NCBI GenBank assembly: GCA_964629645.1
Contig: CAZVSU010000027.1
Span: 1-29,452 of the forward strand
Direction of reading: 5' to 3'
DNA length: 29,452 bases
DNA from: JAAKFL01 sp964629645
Lineage (GTDB): Bacteria > Chlamydiota > Chlamydiia > Chlamydiales > SLFE01
The stretch's first letter is position 1, and each line of letters opens with the position of its first letter. The position numbers were made by a program, and so were the translations under genes. The notes beneath the pieces are model-generated. The model saw nothing but the letters and a program-made list of their open reading frames with translations. It was not told the origin of the DNA and did not search any database. Below are positions 6,536 through 14,595 of this stretch, one piece after another.

Positions 6536-7087
6536 TCAAAAAAGGGCGGTTTCTGTGAGGGGGACATCATGGCTGAGGCTCGGCAAAAAATTGTGCATCA
6601 GCTGTTCTTGGAAACCAATGCCAATTGTTTGCTGGACGGAATCGAGCTTGCTTAGAAGTCGGTCATAGTAGCCTTTGCCGTAGCCAAGCCGATGGCCCGC
6701 TTTGTCGAAGGCAAGAGCAGGGGTGAGAATGGTCTCGATATGGTGTGTCGGCATTTGCACGCAAGACGCGGGATTCGGTTCTAAGAGTCCCCAGCTGTTT
6801 TTGATACAATCGCGGGAAGGGTTGTTGACTTGATAAAGAAGGATTTCGTCTCCCGTTATTCTCGGTAAAACAAGTCGCTTCTGCCAAGCCAAAAGACAAT
6901 TGAGCTTATGGACTGATAGTTCTGTTTGAATGGGAAAGTATGAAAGGACCGGCCGCTGCTTCTCTAGCAAAAAAGAAAAGTGGTGGAGCATTTTCTTTTC
7001 TGCGGCTATTCTTCGCTCAAACGAGAGGTGTTTTCGTATCTGTCGAAAATGTTTTCGAAGTTGATCTTTACAAAACCGGTTTTCCAT
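6536..7087 (-). CDS. ygfA: 5-formyltetrahydrofolate cyclo-ligase family protein
   Basis: 183 aa, standard family length. ATP-dependent conversion of 5-formyl-THF to 5,10-methenyl-THF. The N-terminal basic helix (KDQLRKHFRQIRKHLSFERR), the central strand with YFPIQTELSV, the segment WGLLEPNP, and the signature TPALAFDKAGHRLGYGKGYYDRLL are all present, followed by GIGFQEQL and PLTETALF at the end (family: H/D-x-P-x-D). It is the last gene of the four-gene minus operon and overlaps the upstream lipoprotein gene by 20 nt. It faces recA, as recalled for Chlamydia CT649/CT650. Confidence 0.93.
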   Translation of the reverse strand: MENRFCKDQLRKHFRQIRKHLSFERRIAAEKKMLHHFSFLLEKQRPVLSYFPIQTELSVHKLNCLLAWQKRLVLPRITGDEILLYQVNNPSRDCIKNSWGLLEPNPASCVQMPTHHIETILTPALAFDKAGHRLGYGKGYYDRLLSKLDSVQQTIGIGFQEQLMHNFLPSLSHDVPLTETALF

Positions 7088-8333
7088 TTTCCACTTTGAC
7101 CTTGGCTGTGAGATTGCCGTCAGCGTCGTAAAGCGTTGCGGTGCCAGCGCCGTTCACAACACGAGAAACGGGCCGCGAGTCGGAAGGGCTATAATATTCC
7201 CCTTTGACGAGCTTATCTTTTTCGTATTCTTCAATCATCATCAAAAGACCGTTTTTGTACCAAGCGGTGAGCACGCCGTCTTTTTCGGTGTTATTCATTT
7301 CTCGTTGACTTTCTTGATGGCCGTTTGGATACCAGGTTTTGACAAGGCCGTGAAGCTCCCCCTCGATCCATGAAGCGCTGATTTTGGGGATTGTGCCGCG
7401 ACTCTCGGCATAATATTCCGTATCGAGACCATGTTTAAGTCCGTTTTTGACGTGGTAAACTTGCAATAGAAACCCTTCGGAACTGAACACTTGAATCTCA
7501 CCCTCTTGCTCGCCGCCGGAATAGTGGCGCTTTTCGACAATGTAATCTTTTGCAAAGAGCGCACGGTAGCCCTCTCCATAACGAATGCTGCAGACCTCGC
7601 TGCCTGTCTGATCATAGTAGTCTCCGAATTGAAGGAGTCCGTTTTCAAAAGTTTCCTCCGCAGCCAGTTGGTTCGGCGTCCAGTATCGGAAGCTTTTTCC
7701 ATGGGGAACACCTTCTTTATACTCGACACTCGATAGGAGGTCGCCGTTGTCGAGATAGGTTTGTCTTGTTCCGGTTTCCAGGCCGCGATGGAAGCCGCTC
7801 ACTTTCCAAATGTGGCCTGAGGGGTGGTAATAGAGGGACTCTCCGCTCAACAATCCCTTTGAATAGTGAATGTCTGCATGCAAAAACCCGTAGTCGTCCC
7901 AAATCCGCACGAGTCCGTCAAAGATCCATGTTTGTTGGGCGCCGTCTGTAAAATCAGGTTCTCCTTCAAGAACCGTCGCTTCAATGTAAGGGGTTCCATT
8001 GCTATGCCACGATCGGTAGCACCCGTGCGCGCGGCCATTTAGAATTTGGATGTATTCTTCCGGTTGGCCGTTTTGATGGTAAGCGATCAATTCACCGTGG
8101 ACATTTCCCTCGCCATCGCGGTGAAAGACCCGGAGCACTTTTTCATAGGGCTGCGGAGACAGAAAGTTCACGCATTCGTATCTCTCGAGCCGATCGGTGT
8201 TGCTGATGGTTTCGGAAAATCCGTTTCTGTCTGTGATGCTAATGCTCTGTAAATGCTCTTCAGGCCTTGTGGATGGGGTGCAACCGGTCATACAGAGTAA
8301 AATGAGCGCTGTGATCAGGGAATAGGGTCTCAT
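7068..8333 (-). CDS. Lipoprotein with MORN-2 (YwqK-type) repeats
   Basis: 421 aa. A lipoprotein signal lies at the N-terminus: MRPYSLITALILLCMTGC, with Cys18 as likely lipidation site. The rest is a series of about ten 20-25-residue repeats of the type 'G-x-x-x-x-Y-x-x-G-x-x-x-x-x-x-x-x-x-G-x-x-H-G'. Examples are HGELIAYHQNGQPEEYIQIL, GKSFRYWTPNQLAAEETFE and GVLTAWYKNGLLMMIEEYE, typical of MORN-2/YwqK antitoxin-like repeat proteins. Surface or periplasmic scaffolding is plausible; no enzyme motif is seen. Its start overlaps the stop of the upstream PilO/GspM-like gene (ATGA), the slot held by the lipoprotein PilP in pilMNOP operons, though no PilP sequence similarity is evident. Possibly the CT648 counterpart (from memory). 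Confidence 0.8.
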   Translation of the reverse strand: MRPYSLITALILLCMTGCTPSTRPEEHLQSISITDRNGFSETISNTDRLERYECVNFLSPQPYEKVLRVFHRDGEGNVHGELIAYHQNGQPEEYIQILNGRAHGCYRSWHSNGTPYIEATVLEGEPDFTDGAQQTWIFDGLVRIWDDYGFLHADIHYSKGLLSGESLYYHPSGHIWKVSGFHRGLETGTRQTYLDNGDLLSSVEYKEGVPHGKSFRYWTPNQLAAEETFENGLLQFGDYYDQTGSEVCSIRYGEGYRALFAKDYIVEKRHYSGGEQEGEIQVFSSEGFLLQVYHVKNGLKHGLDTEYYAESRGTIPKISASWIEGELHGLVKTWYPNGHQESQREMNNTEKDGVLTAWYKNGLLMMIEEYEKDKLVKGEYYSPSDSRPVSRVVNGAGTATLYDADGNLTAKVKVENGKPVL

Positions 8334-8977
8334 AATGGCGATGGCTCCGATGAAAATTCTCTTTTAAGTAATTTTAGATTGAGACTGAAAACTTCATTTT
8401 CATCTCCTGTGGTTTTCTTTTCAATTTTGAAATCAGTCACAATCAGTTGAGGCGGGTTCGGACCTGGTTCGTAAGGGCCGATATCGATTCCTTCAACCTT
8501 TGATAAGATATTCTGAAGGTCGCCCAAATCGACCTCCACAGGTCTTACTAAGCTTTCGGGGGTCTCGGTAAAATTCGGAAATGTTTGGACGACTCCTTCT
8601 GCAAAGACAAGGCGGTTATCGTTTTTTAGGGCGTTAAGGCGGTTCGTCACAGCTTCGTTTTCGATGAAATTATTTTGCCGGGCGATTTTTTCGAGCGCTT
8701 CGGTTTCTTGTTTTAAGAGTGTGATCGACTCGATGTATTTATCGATATAGAAACGATCGCTATTTTGATAGTGGTCGAGAACCGCTCGATTGTTTGCCTG
8801 TTTTTTTTCTCGAATGAGAGCGGCTTCGTATGTGGCACGAACTTCGCTGCTTAAGCCGCTTACTTCAGAGGAGTATGTTGTGAGCTGGAAAAGGACGAAA
8901 ATAATCGGCAGGGCTCCGATAATGAGGGCGTAGAGAACAAGTCTTGTTTGCGGGATACGGCTCAAAAGTGTCTTCAT
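8330..8977 (-). CDS. Bitopic membrane protein, PilO/GspM-like
   Basis: 215 aa. A short basic cytoplasmic start (MKTLLSRIPQTR) is followed by one membrane helix (about residues 13-33), a coiled-coil region (about 35-110) and a C-terminal alpha/beta part (about 115-215, VEVDLGDLQNILSKVEGIDI...LIVTDFKIEKK). This is the architecture of PilO and GspM, which dimerise and sit beside PilN/GspL in the inner membrane. Sequence similarity is not obvious, so the call relies on architecture and on the partner gene directly upstream (4-nt overlap). No catalytic motif. Probably the CT647 counterpart (from memory). Confidence 0.5.
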   Translation of the reverse strand: MKTLLSRIPQTRLVLYALIIGALPIIFVLFQLTTYSSEVSGLSSEVRATYEAALIREKKQANNRAVLDHYQNSDRFYIDKYIESITLLKQETEALEKIARQNNFIENEAVTNRLNALKNDNRLVFAEGVVQTFPNFTETPESLVRPVEVDLGDLQNILSKVEGIDIGPYEPGPNPPQLIVTDFKIEKKTTGDENEVFSLNLKLLKREFSSEPSPL

Positions 8978-10623
8978 CGGTTGTTGCTCCTTCTCGCCGT
9001 CTTGGGGGGGCGGTTTTTAAGATAAAACGAGGTGCGGTAGCGCCCTTGAGCCGCACTCCATTTGACCTCTCCTTTCGGGTCGATCAGGTCGTTCGGGGCA
9101 ATCAAGGCGTCGTGAAATTCCCGCGCCAGTTTTGGCGTGTCGGAAGTGAATTCGATATCGACTTTCACCTGATATTTATCATTTGGCCGTTTGCTATCGG
9201 GGCGTTTGACGAGAGTGTATTGAAAATTTTGGATATTGAGACGGGGCTGGCTGACCGCTTCATCTGTCACGAGCGGATGGGCGGCCAACCATCCCAGAAC
9301 GTCTGAGACTCTCGGTACATTCGGATAAAGCTCAAAAGGGGCGGGAACACTATTGGTCATCTCTTGAATGCGTTCGAGGCGCTCTGAAAGTTGAGCCGGC
9401 GTCATGGACATGAGTGATCCATTGGAATCGTCTCCGGGTGTTTTTCCCACTTCTTGCTCGAGAGTCGAGTACGGGATTTCGAGTGTTTCGAGGAGCTTGG
9501 AGTAGTCCTTTTTGACGTGATCAAGGTTTGACCCGATCCAGGCATTGCCAAAAAAATAAAGAGAGATTGCGGTCAAGAATGCGATGCCGAAATAGCTCAG
9601 TATAGGGCTCTTAAGTCGTTTCCAGGGGTCGCTGAAAGAAAGTTCGCCTTTCCGAAAGTTGACCAACGGCTCGTCGGAAACAAGCGTTCCAAGTGCGAGG
9701 CCGATCGGGATGGCGTATTCCTGGACAATCAAGCTTGTTTGTCCGAACCCGGCGCCGGGACGAACCACCTCGACGTGGAGTCCTTCCGAGAAAATTGTTT
9801 CGATTCCTTTGAGCGAAGCTCCCTGGCCGGTGAGGAGAACGCAGGTGATTGTTTCCCCTTTGTGTTGCTTGACAAGAGAAAAAATCGTGCGGCTCACATC
9901 TTGTTTCAGGCGGGTCGTGAATTGCTTTAATGCGGGATGCCTGTCGAGTATTTCAGAAGAAAAATCGATGGCATAAACATCTTCTGTTCCTCCCGTATCA
10001 TCTCTTAGCGCGCTGACACCTTCAGCTAGGCCAAGAGGAAGGGTGTGTTCGGCTAACAGTTTTCCTTCCTGGCTCAAAACACATAATGTTTCTTCTAAAC
10101 CAAAGTGAAGCACGAGCGTCGGTTGTTTCGATCCTTCGTTTTGCACCACTTTTGCAAAAGTCGCGAGGGCGGCCGGCGACGTTGACACAAACTCGGGGTC
10201 GACCCCCAAGTGATTGAGCGCTTCAATATGGGCTGACACCCAATCCTTCTTAACTGCGAGAAGTGTTAAATAAGTTTTTGTTTTGGATTGCGAGATCTCG
10301 ACCCAATCAAGCGCTGCCTCTTCAATCGGAAAGGGAATCACAGGTTCTGCTTGAAACGGAAGCACAGCCTCGACGTCTTTCTTTTTTGTCAGTTCAATTT
10401 GCATTGAGCGGACAAGGACATCTCTTGCCGGCAGCGAAGAGGACACAATGGTGTTGTCATTCGGAATGTCAAGCCGCTTTACATGACCGTCGCCGCTTAA
10501 GTCGACTGTTGCGGCCTCGTCAATCTTCGGCACCCCTTTTTCGATCGACATTTTGACCGTTTTGAGCCGCCGCCCGGAAAAAAAGAGGCCGAGAGAACGT
10601 GTGGAGAAGAAAGAGTCCAGCAT
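8974..10623 (-). CDS. PilM-PilN / GspL-like actin-fold protein with membrane anchor
   Basis: 549 aa. Residues 1-320 look like an actin-fold PilM domain: LPFQAEPVIPFPIEEAALDW matches the PilM 'E-x-x-x-x-I-P-F' signature, TLVLHFGLEETLCVL the phosphate loop strand, VLLTGQGASLKG the second phosphate motif, and YAIPIGLALG the C-terminal helix. LVNFRKGELSF, a PilN-like start, is followed by a single membrane helix (about 341-362) and a periplasmic domain rich in coiled coil and alpha/beta (about 370-549). Cytoplasmic actin fold plus helix plus periplasmic domain is the layout of GspL. Start ATG 10623 has AAGGA eight bases upstream; a TTG one codon earlier is rejected. First gene of the operon; probably CT646 counterpart (from memory). 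Confidence 0.6.
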   Translation of the reverse strand: MLDSFFSTRSLGLFFSGRRLKTVKMSIEKGVPKIDEAATVDLSGDGHVKRLDIPNDNTIVSSSLPARDVLVRSMQIELTKKKDVEAVLPFQAEPVIPFPIEEAALDWVEISQSKTKTYLTLLAVKKDWVSAHIEALNHLGVDPEFVSTSPAALATFAKVVQNEGSKQPTLVLHFGLEETLCVLSQEGKLLAEHTLPLGLAEGVSALRDDTGGTEDVYAIDFSSEILDRHPALKQFTTRLKQDVSRTIFSLVKQHKGETITCVLLTGQGASLKGIETIFSEGLHVEVVRPGAGFGQTSLIVQEYAIPIGLALGTLVSDEPLVNFRKGELSFSDPWKRLKSPILSYFGIAFLTAISLYFFGNAWIGSNLDHVKKDYSKLLETLEIPYSTLEQEVGKTPGDDSNGSLMSMTPAQLSERLERIQEMTNSVPAPFELYPNVPRVSDVLGWLAAHPLVTDEAVSQPRLNIQNFQYTLVKRPDSKRPNDKYQVKVDIEFTSDTPKLAREFHDALIAPNDLIDPKGEVKWSAAQGRYRTSFYLKNRPPKTARRSNNR

Positions 10624-10657
10624 CAAGCAATCCTTTACAGATTAATCATAAGAGTTT

Positions 10658-10687
10658 AATATACAGTAGAATTTCACTTTTAATCAA
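10658..10687 (-). promoter_or_regulatory. Probable promoter of the GspL-like operon
   Basis: On the minus strand TTGATT (10687-10682), 18-nt spacer, TATATT (10663-10658), about 35 nt upstream of the ATG at 10623. It lies in the A/T-rich gap to the divergent yggT gene. Confidence 0.45.
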
Positions 10688-10717
10688 GTAAAGCCGGAAC
10701 ATTTTGGGTTTTTTTGT

Positions 10718-10984
10718 ATGTTTTTATTAATTGAAGTGATCGATAAATTATTCCTCATTTACTTCATCATGATTCTTATTAGGATTTTGGGATCGTGGGT
10801 CCCCGACTTCCAAGGTCATCCGTTCATGCGATTTGTCGCATATTACACCGATCCTTATCTCAACATGTTCCGGCGTGTCATTCCTCCGCTCGGCGTCTTT
10901 GACTTAAGCCCGATCGTAGCGATTATTGTTTTGCAAATTCTTGAATCCGTCGTGATGCAACTTATTCGGGCAATTTTTCTGTGA
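10718..10984 (+). CDS. YggT-family membrane protein
   Basis: 88 aa, two membrane helices (about residues 4-24 and 62-84) separated by the family's conserved loop. The loop contains IRILGSWVPDFQGHPFMRF, then TDPYLNMFRRVIPPLGVFDLSPIVA, the YggT signature. YggT proteins are linked to membrane homeostasis and cell division in several bacteria; the biochemical role is not established. There is no strong ribosome site before the ATG (A/T- and T-rich leader). The stop overlaps the GTG start of dus (GTGA). The yggT-dus pair next to the PilM-like gene recalls CT645/CT644. Confidence 0.88.
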   Translation: MFLLIEVIDKLFLIYFIMILIRILGSWVPDFQGHPFMRFVAYYTDPYLNMFRRVIPPLGVFDLSPIVAIIVLQILESVVMQLIRAIFL

Positions 10985-11961
10985 GCTTTTTAAAACGTCC
11001 TTTTTTCTTGGGTCCCCTTAAACTTCCCAATAACATTTTTTACGCTCCTCTGGCGGGGTGTTCCGACTATCCCTTTCGGAAAATGACGGCGCAGTTTAGA
11101 CCGGGCATGATCTACTGCGAAATGGTCAAAATGGAAGCTTTGATTCGCCACGACCCGAACACATTCCGTCTTCTCGATTACGATGTTTCAATGCATCCCA
11201 TTGGTGGTCAGTTGGTTGGGTCTAATCCCCAAGCGGCGGGACCGGCTGCCAAAATGATAGAACAGCTTGGCTTTGACGAGGTGAACTTGAATTGCGGATG
11301 TCCTGTCGATAAGGTGACAAAAGACGGGAGCGGCTCCGGGCTTCTTCGCACGCCGAAACTTATCGGCGACATTCTACACGAAATGGTCTCAGCCGTTGAT
11401 ATCCCAGTCACAGTCAAAATACGGGCGGGTTGGGATGAAAACAGCATTAATGCTGCAGAAATCACACGAATTGCCGAAGAGGCGGGCGCTGTTGCCATCA
11501 CAATCCATGGCAGAACGAGGCAGCAAGGATACCGGGGCGAGGCCAATTGGGAGTGGATACGTGAGTGTGTCGAAGTGGCAGACTCAATCAAAGTCATCGG
11601 CAATGGCGATGTCACAAGCGGGGAAGCGGCAAAAAAAATGTTTGTACAAACGGGATGCGATGCCGTGCTCGTCGCACGCGGAACAATGGGCCGCCCGTGG
11701 ATCGTGCAGGATATTATCGAAGTGCTTGAAGGGAACTCCTCAGAGGAGAGTTCCTTGAAAAGGGCTCAAGAGGCGCTGCTTGAGCATTACCAATATGTGC
11801 TGGACTATCAACATGAAAAAAAGGCAACATGCGATGCCCGCCGCATCGGTTGTTGGTATCTCAAGAGCGCTCCCGGCACAAAAAGTTTCCGGCAACAAAT
11901 CAGCCGCGTCAATTCTTCGGAAGAGGCTTTGGAACTAATCAAGCACTTCCCCCTGCCCTAA
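10981..11961 (+). CDS. dusB: tRNA-dihydrouridine synthase (DusB-like)
   Basis: 326 aa, full length for the Dus family. FMN enzyme reducing uridines in the D loop of tRNA using NADPH. Motifs: APLAGCSDYPFR (FMN-binding start), QLVGSNP, the catalytic signature VNLNCGCPVDKV with Cys107, KIRAGWD, TIHGRTRQQGYRG, VIGNGDVTS, and the phosphate-binding segment CDAVLVARGTMGRPW. The C-terminal helical tRNA-binding domain follows (about 250-326). Start is GTG 10981, overlapping the yggT stop. DusB is the best guess among paralogues because of the GRTR-QGYRG form; a bacterium with one Dus often has this type. Confidence 0.92.
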   Translation: MSFLKRPFFLGPLKLPNNIFYAPLAGCSDYPFRKMTAQFRPGMIYCEMVKMEALIRHDPNTFRLLDYDVSMHPIGGQLVGSNPQAAGPAAKMIEQLGFDEVNLNCGCPVDKVTKDGSGSGLLRTPKLIGDILHEMVSAVDIPVTVKIRAGWDENSINAAEITRIAEEAGAVAITIHGRTRQQGYRGEANWEWIRECVEVADSIKVIGNGDVTSGEAAKKMFVQTGCDAVLVARGTMGRPWIVQDIIEVLEGNSSEESSLKRAQEALLEHYQYVLDYQHEKKATCDARRIGCWYLKSAPGTKSFRQQISRVNSSEEALELIKHFPLP

Positions 11962-12004
11962 ACCCTTTTCTTTCCTTCATACTTGGGAGGTTGGAAATGC
12001 CCTT

Positions 12005-12052
12005 AACCCGGGGCCGGGCTTCCATAAAGGGAGTTTTCTTCCGCCCTGGGTT
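12005..12052 (+). terminator. Long inverted repeat between dus and the respiratory operon
   Basis: AACCCGGGG (12005-12013) pairs with CCCTGGGTT (12044-12052) with one mismatch and a 30-nt loop, followed by TAAAATTT. It may end dus transcription or be part of the leader of the next operon. No convincing promoter was seen in the remaining 50 nt, although the stretch is A/T-rich. Confidence 0.3.
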
Positions 12053-12101
12053 TAAAATTTAATTTAACTCTGGTAACTTTTTTTTCAATGGAGGCGCATT
12101 C

Positions 12102-13931
12102 ATGAGCGATGATCTCGCCGGCTCCTATCGTCAGATGTATGACGTTGTGGTGCCCGACCTCGACTACTACCTCAGGTTAATCGACTGCCGCGACGGCTGC
12201 CCTGTCAAAACGGACGGGAGGGGCTATATGATGGCGATCCACTCTGGCGATTTGATGGAGGGCTACCGCATCGCGCGCGGGCCGAATCCCTTTGCTTCGA
12301 TCTGTGGGATGATCTGCGGCGCCCCTTGTGAAATTACCTGCAGGCGCGACCGCGTCGACAAAACCTTGACGATCCGGGCCCAAAAACGCTACCTCGACGA
12401 ATGGTATGGCCTCGATAAAGAGTCTCATATCAAAAGTTTGGAAATGAGCTACGCCAGGGGCTCGACAAAACCCAAAAAAAATGGGCTCAAAGTTGCCTGC
12501 ATCGGCGCCGGTGTGGCCTCCTTGACGGTGGCTCACGATCTTTTACGCCTCGGCTACGAAGTTGATGTTTATGAGATGCTCCGAAAGCCCGGCGGCATGC
12601 TCACTTACGGCGTTCCCGCTTATCGTTTAAAAAACGACATCGTTTTCAATGAAATCGCTGCGATTGAACACCTCGGCGCCCGTATCATCTGCGACTGCAA
12701 GGTGGGACGGGACATTATGTTCAGCGAGCTCGATGAAACGTACGACGCCGTTTTTATCGGCGTCGGCCTTTGGAAAGCGCGTGAATTGCCGATAAAAGGG
12801 GGAGATGCCCCCGACGTGATACGAGGGATCGAGTATCTTCGTGTCAAATGCATGGAAGAAGAGTGGAAAATCGGTGAAAAATTGGTGGTGATCGGCGGGG
12901 GTAATGTCGCGTTTGATGTGGCCCGGACATCGGTTCGGAATCATGCCGACGTCAAAATGGTTTGCCTGGAGTCGCGCGATGAGCAGACGGCCGATGAATT
13001 TGAAATTGAAGATGGTCTTGAGGAGGGAATTGAGATCATCAACCGCGTCGGCCCGAAAGAGGTTCTTCGCGACGAACGAGGACATATTTCGGGGCTGAGA
13101 GTGCAAAGAATCGCCTCTCTTTTCAATCACGAAGGTGGATTTGCACCGAAGTTTATTGAAGGTGAAGAGTTTGACATTCCTTGCGATTCGATCGCGCTCG
13201 CTGTCGGTCAAGGGATGGATGAAAGCTTTTTGAAGGGGTGGGAGAAGAAAGAGCAGCTTAAGATCAACCGCGGCATTATTGAAACGGAGCGGGGGACGGG
13301 GCGGACGACAGTCGAAGGGGTGTACGCTGCGGGCGACGCCGCTTTCGGAGCGGCTCTTTTTATCACCGCCATCCGCCAGGGGCAGGATGCCGCCCGCGCT
13401 ATCGATAGCGACCTTCGGGGAACAAGGCCCTACATGGAAGTGGTCGGCGAATTTACGGAAATTTCTCCGGGAAGAGACAAAACGTACTTAAGGACCGATT
13501 ACGCGCTTCCGACCTCGCAGCCTGAAGACGTCCGGATCCATAATTATAATATGGTCGAAAATAACTACACCGACGAGGAGGTCCACCAGCAAGCCAACCG
13601 CTGTTTGCAGTGTCATGTGAACCCGGTATTTGACGGCTCGCTGTGTATCAAGTGCAACGGCTGCGTCGATGTGTGTCCGACGAACTGCCTCAAACAAATT
13701 CCCCTCAGTCAGCTCAACATGGACTATACAGGGGGGCAAACCCGAAGCGCTGTCGACCACTACTACGGCATCGATTCGGCAAACGTTGACGATGAAGAGC
13801 TTGATCTGATTGGGACGGCAATGCTAAAAGATGAAGATTTATGCATCAGGTGTGGTCTCTGCGCGGAAAAATGCCCGACGCAGGCTGTGACGATGGATGT
13901 GATGAACTATTCCTACAGGTGGATTGGCTAA
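12102..13931 (+). CDS. GltD-like FAD/NAD(P) oxidoreductase with N- and C-terminal Fe-S clusters
   Basis: 609 aa. Residues 25-90 are the GltD-type Fe-S domain with Cys29, 33, 68, 72, 76 and 80. A first Rossmann motif, IGAGVAS (134-140), binds FAD and a second, IGGGNVA (264-270), binds NAD(P)H. GVYAAGDAAFG is the FAD-closing motif. After CLQC (501-504) comes a two-cluster ferredoxin domain: CIKCNGCVDVCP (515-526) and CIRCGLCAEKCP (581-592). The protein can thus pass electrons from NAD(P)H through FAD to several 4Fe-4S clusters. It has no glutamate synthase large subunit nearby and instead heads the bc/cbb3 operon, 2 nt before ccoS. A role in redox-driven assembly or in feeding electrons to the quinone pool is inferred. 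SD GGAGG seven bases before ATG. Confidence 0.85.
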   Translation: MSDDLAGSYRQMYDVVVPDLDYYLRLIDCRDGCPVKTDGRGYMMAIHSGDLMEGYRIARGPNPFASICGMICGAPCEITCRRDRVDKTLTIRAQKRYLDEWYGLDKESHIKSLEMSYARGSTKPKKNGLKVACIGAGVASLTVAHDLLRLGYEVDVYEMLRKPGGMLTYGVPAYRLKNDIVFNEIAAIEHLGARIICDCKVGRDIMFSELDETYDAVFIGVGLWKARELPIKGGDAPDVIRGIEYLRVKCMEEEWKIGEKLVVIGGGNVAFDVARTSVRNHADVKMVCLESRDEQTADEFEIEDGLEEGIEIINRVGPKEVLRDERGHISGLRVQRIASLFNHEGGFAPKFIEGEEFDIPCDSIALAVGQGMDESFLKGWEKKEQLKINRGIIETERGTGRTTVEGVYAAGDAAFGAALFITAIRQGQDAARAIDSDLRGTRPYMEVVGEFTEISPGRDKTYLRTDYALPTSQPEDVRIHNYNMVENNYTDEEVHQQANRCLQCHVNPVFDGSLCIKCNGCVDVCPTNCLKQIPLSQLNMDYTGGQTRSAVDHYYGIDSANVDDEELDLIGTAMLKDEDLCIRCGLCAEKCPTQAVTMDVMNYSYRWIG

Positions 13932-13933
13932 AG

Positions 13934-14068
13934 ATGATGCATACCCTGATCCTCTCGCTAATCGGAGGAGTTGTCAGCCTGGGAGCCTGTCTTTATTACT
14001 GGAAAAGAGGACAATTTCAAGACTGTGAGGATGTCAAATATCAAATGTTTCGCGATGAACAGGAGTGA
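13934..14068 (+). CDS. ccoS: CcoS-like cbb3 oxidase maturation protein
   Basis: 44 aa, too short for routine gene finding. One membrane helix (residues 3-22, HTLILSLIGGVVSLGACLYY) is followed by the CcoS signature WKRGQFQDCEDVKYQMFRDE. In the family this reads W-x-x-x-x-GQFDD-x-E-x-x-x-Y/R-x-x-x-x-DE. CcoS is needed for cofactor insertion (haem b/copper) into CcoN in cbb3 oxidases. Start ATG 13934 (or 13937) lies two bases after the preceding stop. The gene ends two nucleotides before the Rieske gene's ATG. Placement ahead of the Rieske gene and not beside ccoG/ccoH/ccoI is unusual. Confidence 0.8.
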   Translation: MMHTLILSLIGGVVSLGACLYYWKRGQFQDCEDVKYQMFRDEQE

Positions 14069-14070
14069 CG

Positions 14071-14583
14071 ATGCCTAAACACCGCAATTCGCTCAATGTC
14101 GATAAAGATGACGAAGATCCCCGCATTTCGCGCCGTTCTTTTTTGGCGCTTTTGGGTGTGGGCGCCGGCTTAATCGGTCTCGGGCAAATGTTTGGGATTT
14201 CTATGTTGGGCTATTTGTATCCCAATGCGATGAAAACGCCGCCGAGCACATTTTCTATAGGGCGCCCAGAAGAGCTTCTTTCCCGGGAGGGAAAGGTCTT
14301 TGACCCGAAGCAAAAGGTCTTTATCGAAAGCGCCGGCGATCGCGTCCGCGTCCAAACGGCGGTATGCACCCATTTGGGATGTACGGTCAATGCAGTTGAA
14401 ACGGGATATTCTTGTCCTTGCCACGGGTCGACTTATGATCAAGTGGGACGCAATACCGGGGGGCCTGCGCCTCTTCCTCTTGTCTTCTACCACGTCTATC
14501 AGGGCGCTTCAGGCGACATCATGGTTGATAAATCGAAAACGACATTAGACTACGAGGCGGCGTGGTTCACGCCGACCGTTTAA
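14071..14583 (+). CDS. Rieske 2Fe-2S protein of a bc-type quinol oxidoreductase
   Basis: 170 aa. The twin-arginine-like signal anchor SRRSFLALLGVGAG (residues 20-33) and the following hydrophobic stretch to about 50 make one membrane anchor. The two cluster-binding boxes are CTHLGC (99-104) and CPCHGS (115-120); Cys99, His101, Cys115 and His118 bind the 2Fe-2S cluster and Cys104/Cys117 form the disulfide. GPAPLPLVFY is the proline loop. ATG 14071 has AGGAG five bases upstream; a GTG two codons earlier is less likely. It transfers electrons from quinol to the c-type haems. Followed after 12 nt by cytochrome b. Confidence 0.96.
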   Translation: MPKHRNSLNVDKDDEDPRISRRSFLALLGVGAGLIGLGQMFGISMLGYLYPNAMKTPPSTFSIGRPEELLSREGKVFDPKQKVFIESAGDRVRVQTAVCTHLGCTVNAVETGYSCPCHGSTYDQVGRNTGGPAPLPLVFYHVYQGASGDIMVDKSKTTLDYEAAWFTPTV

Positions 14584-14595
14584 GGAAGGAAAAAC

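Noticed and set aside
12627..13211. 194-codon minus-strand frame within the FAD/Fe-S oxidoreductase
   Set aside because: Fully overlapped by a protein with unambiguous FAD, NAD(P)H and Fe-S motifs; no independent evidence.
12102..13931. Glutamate synthase small subunit (GltD)
   Set aside because: Only the core is GltD-like; the extra C-terminal two-cluster ferredoxin domain, absence of gltB and the respiratory operon context argue against glutamate synthesis.
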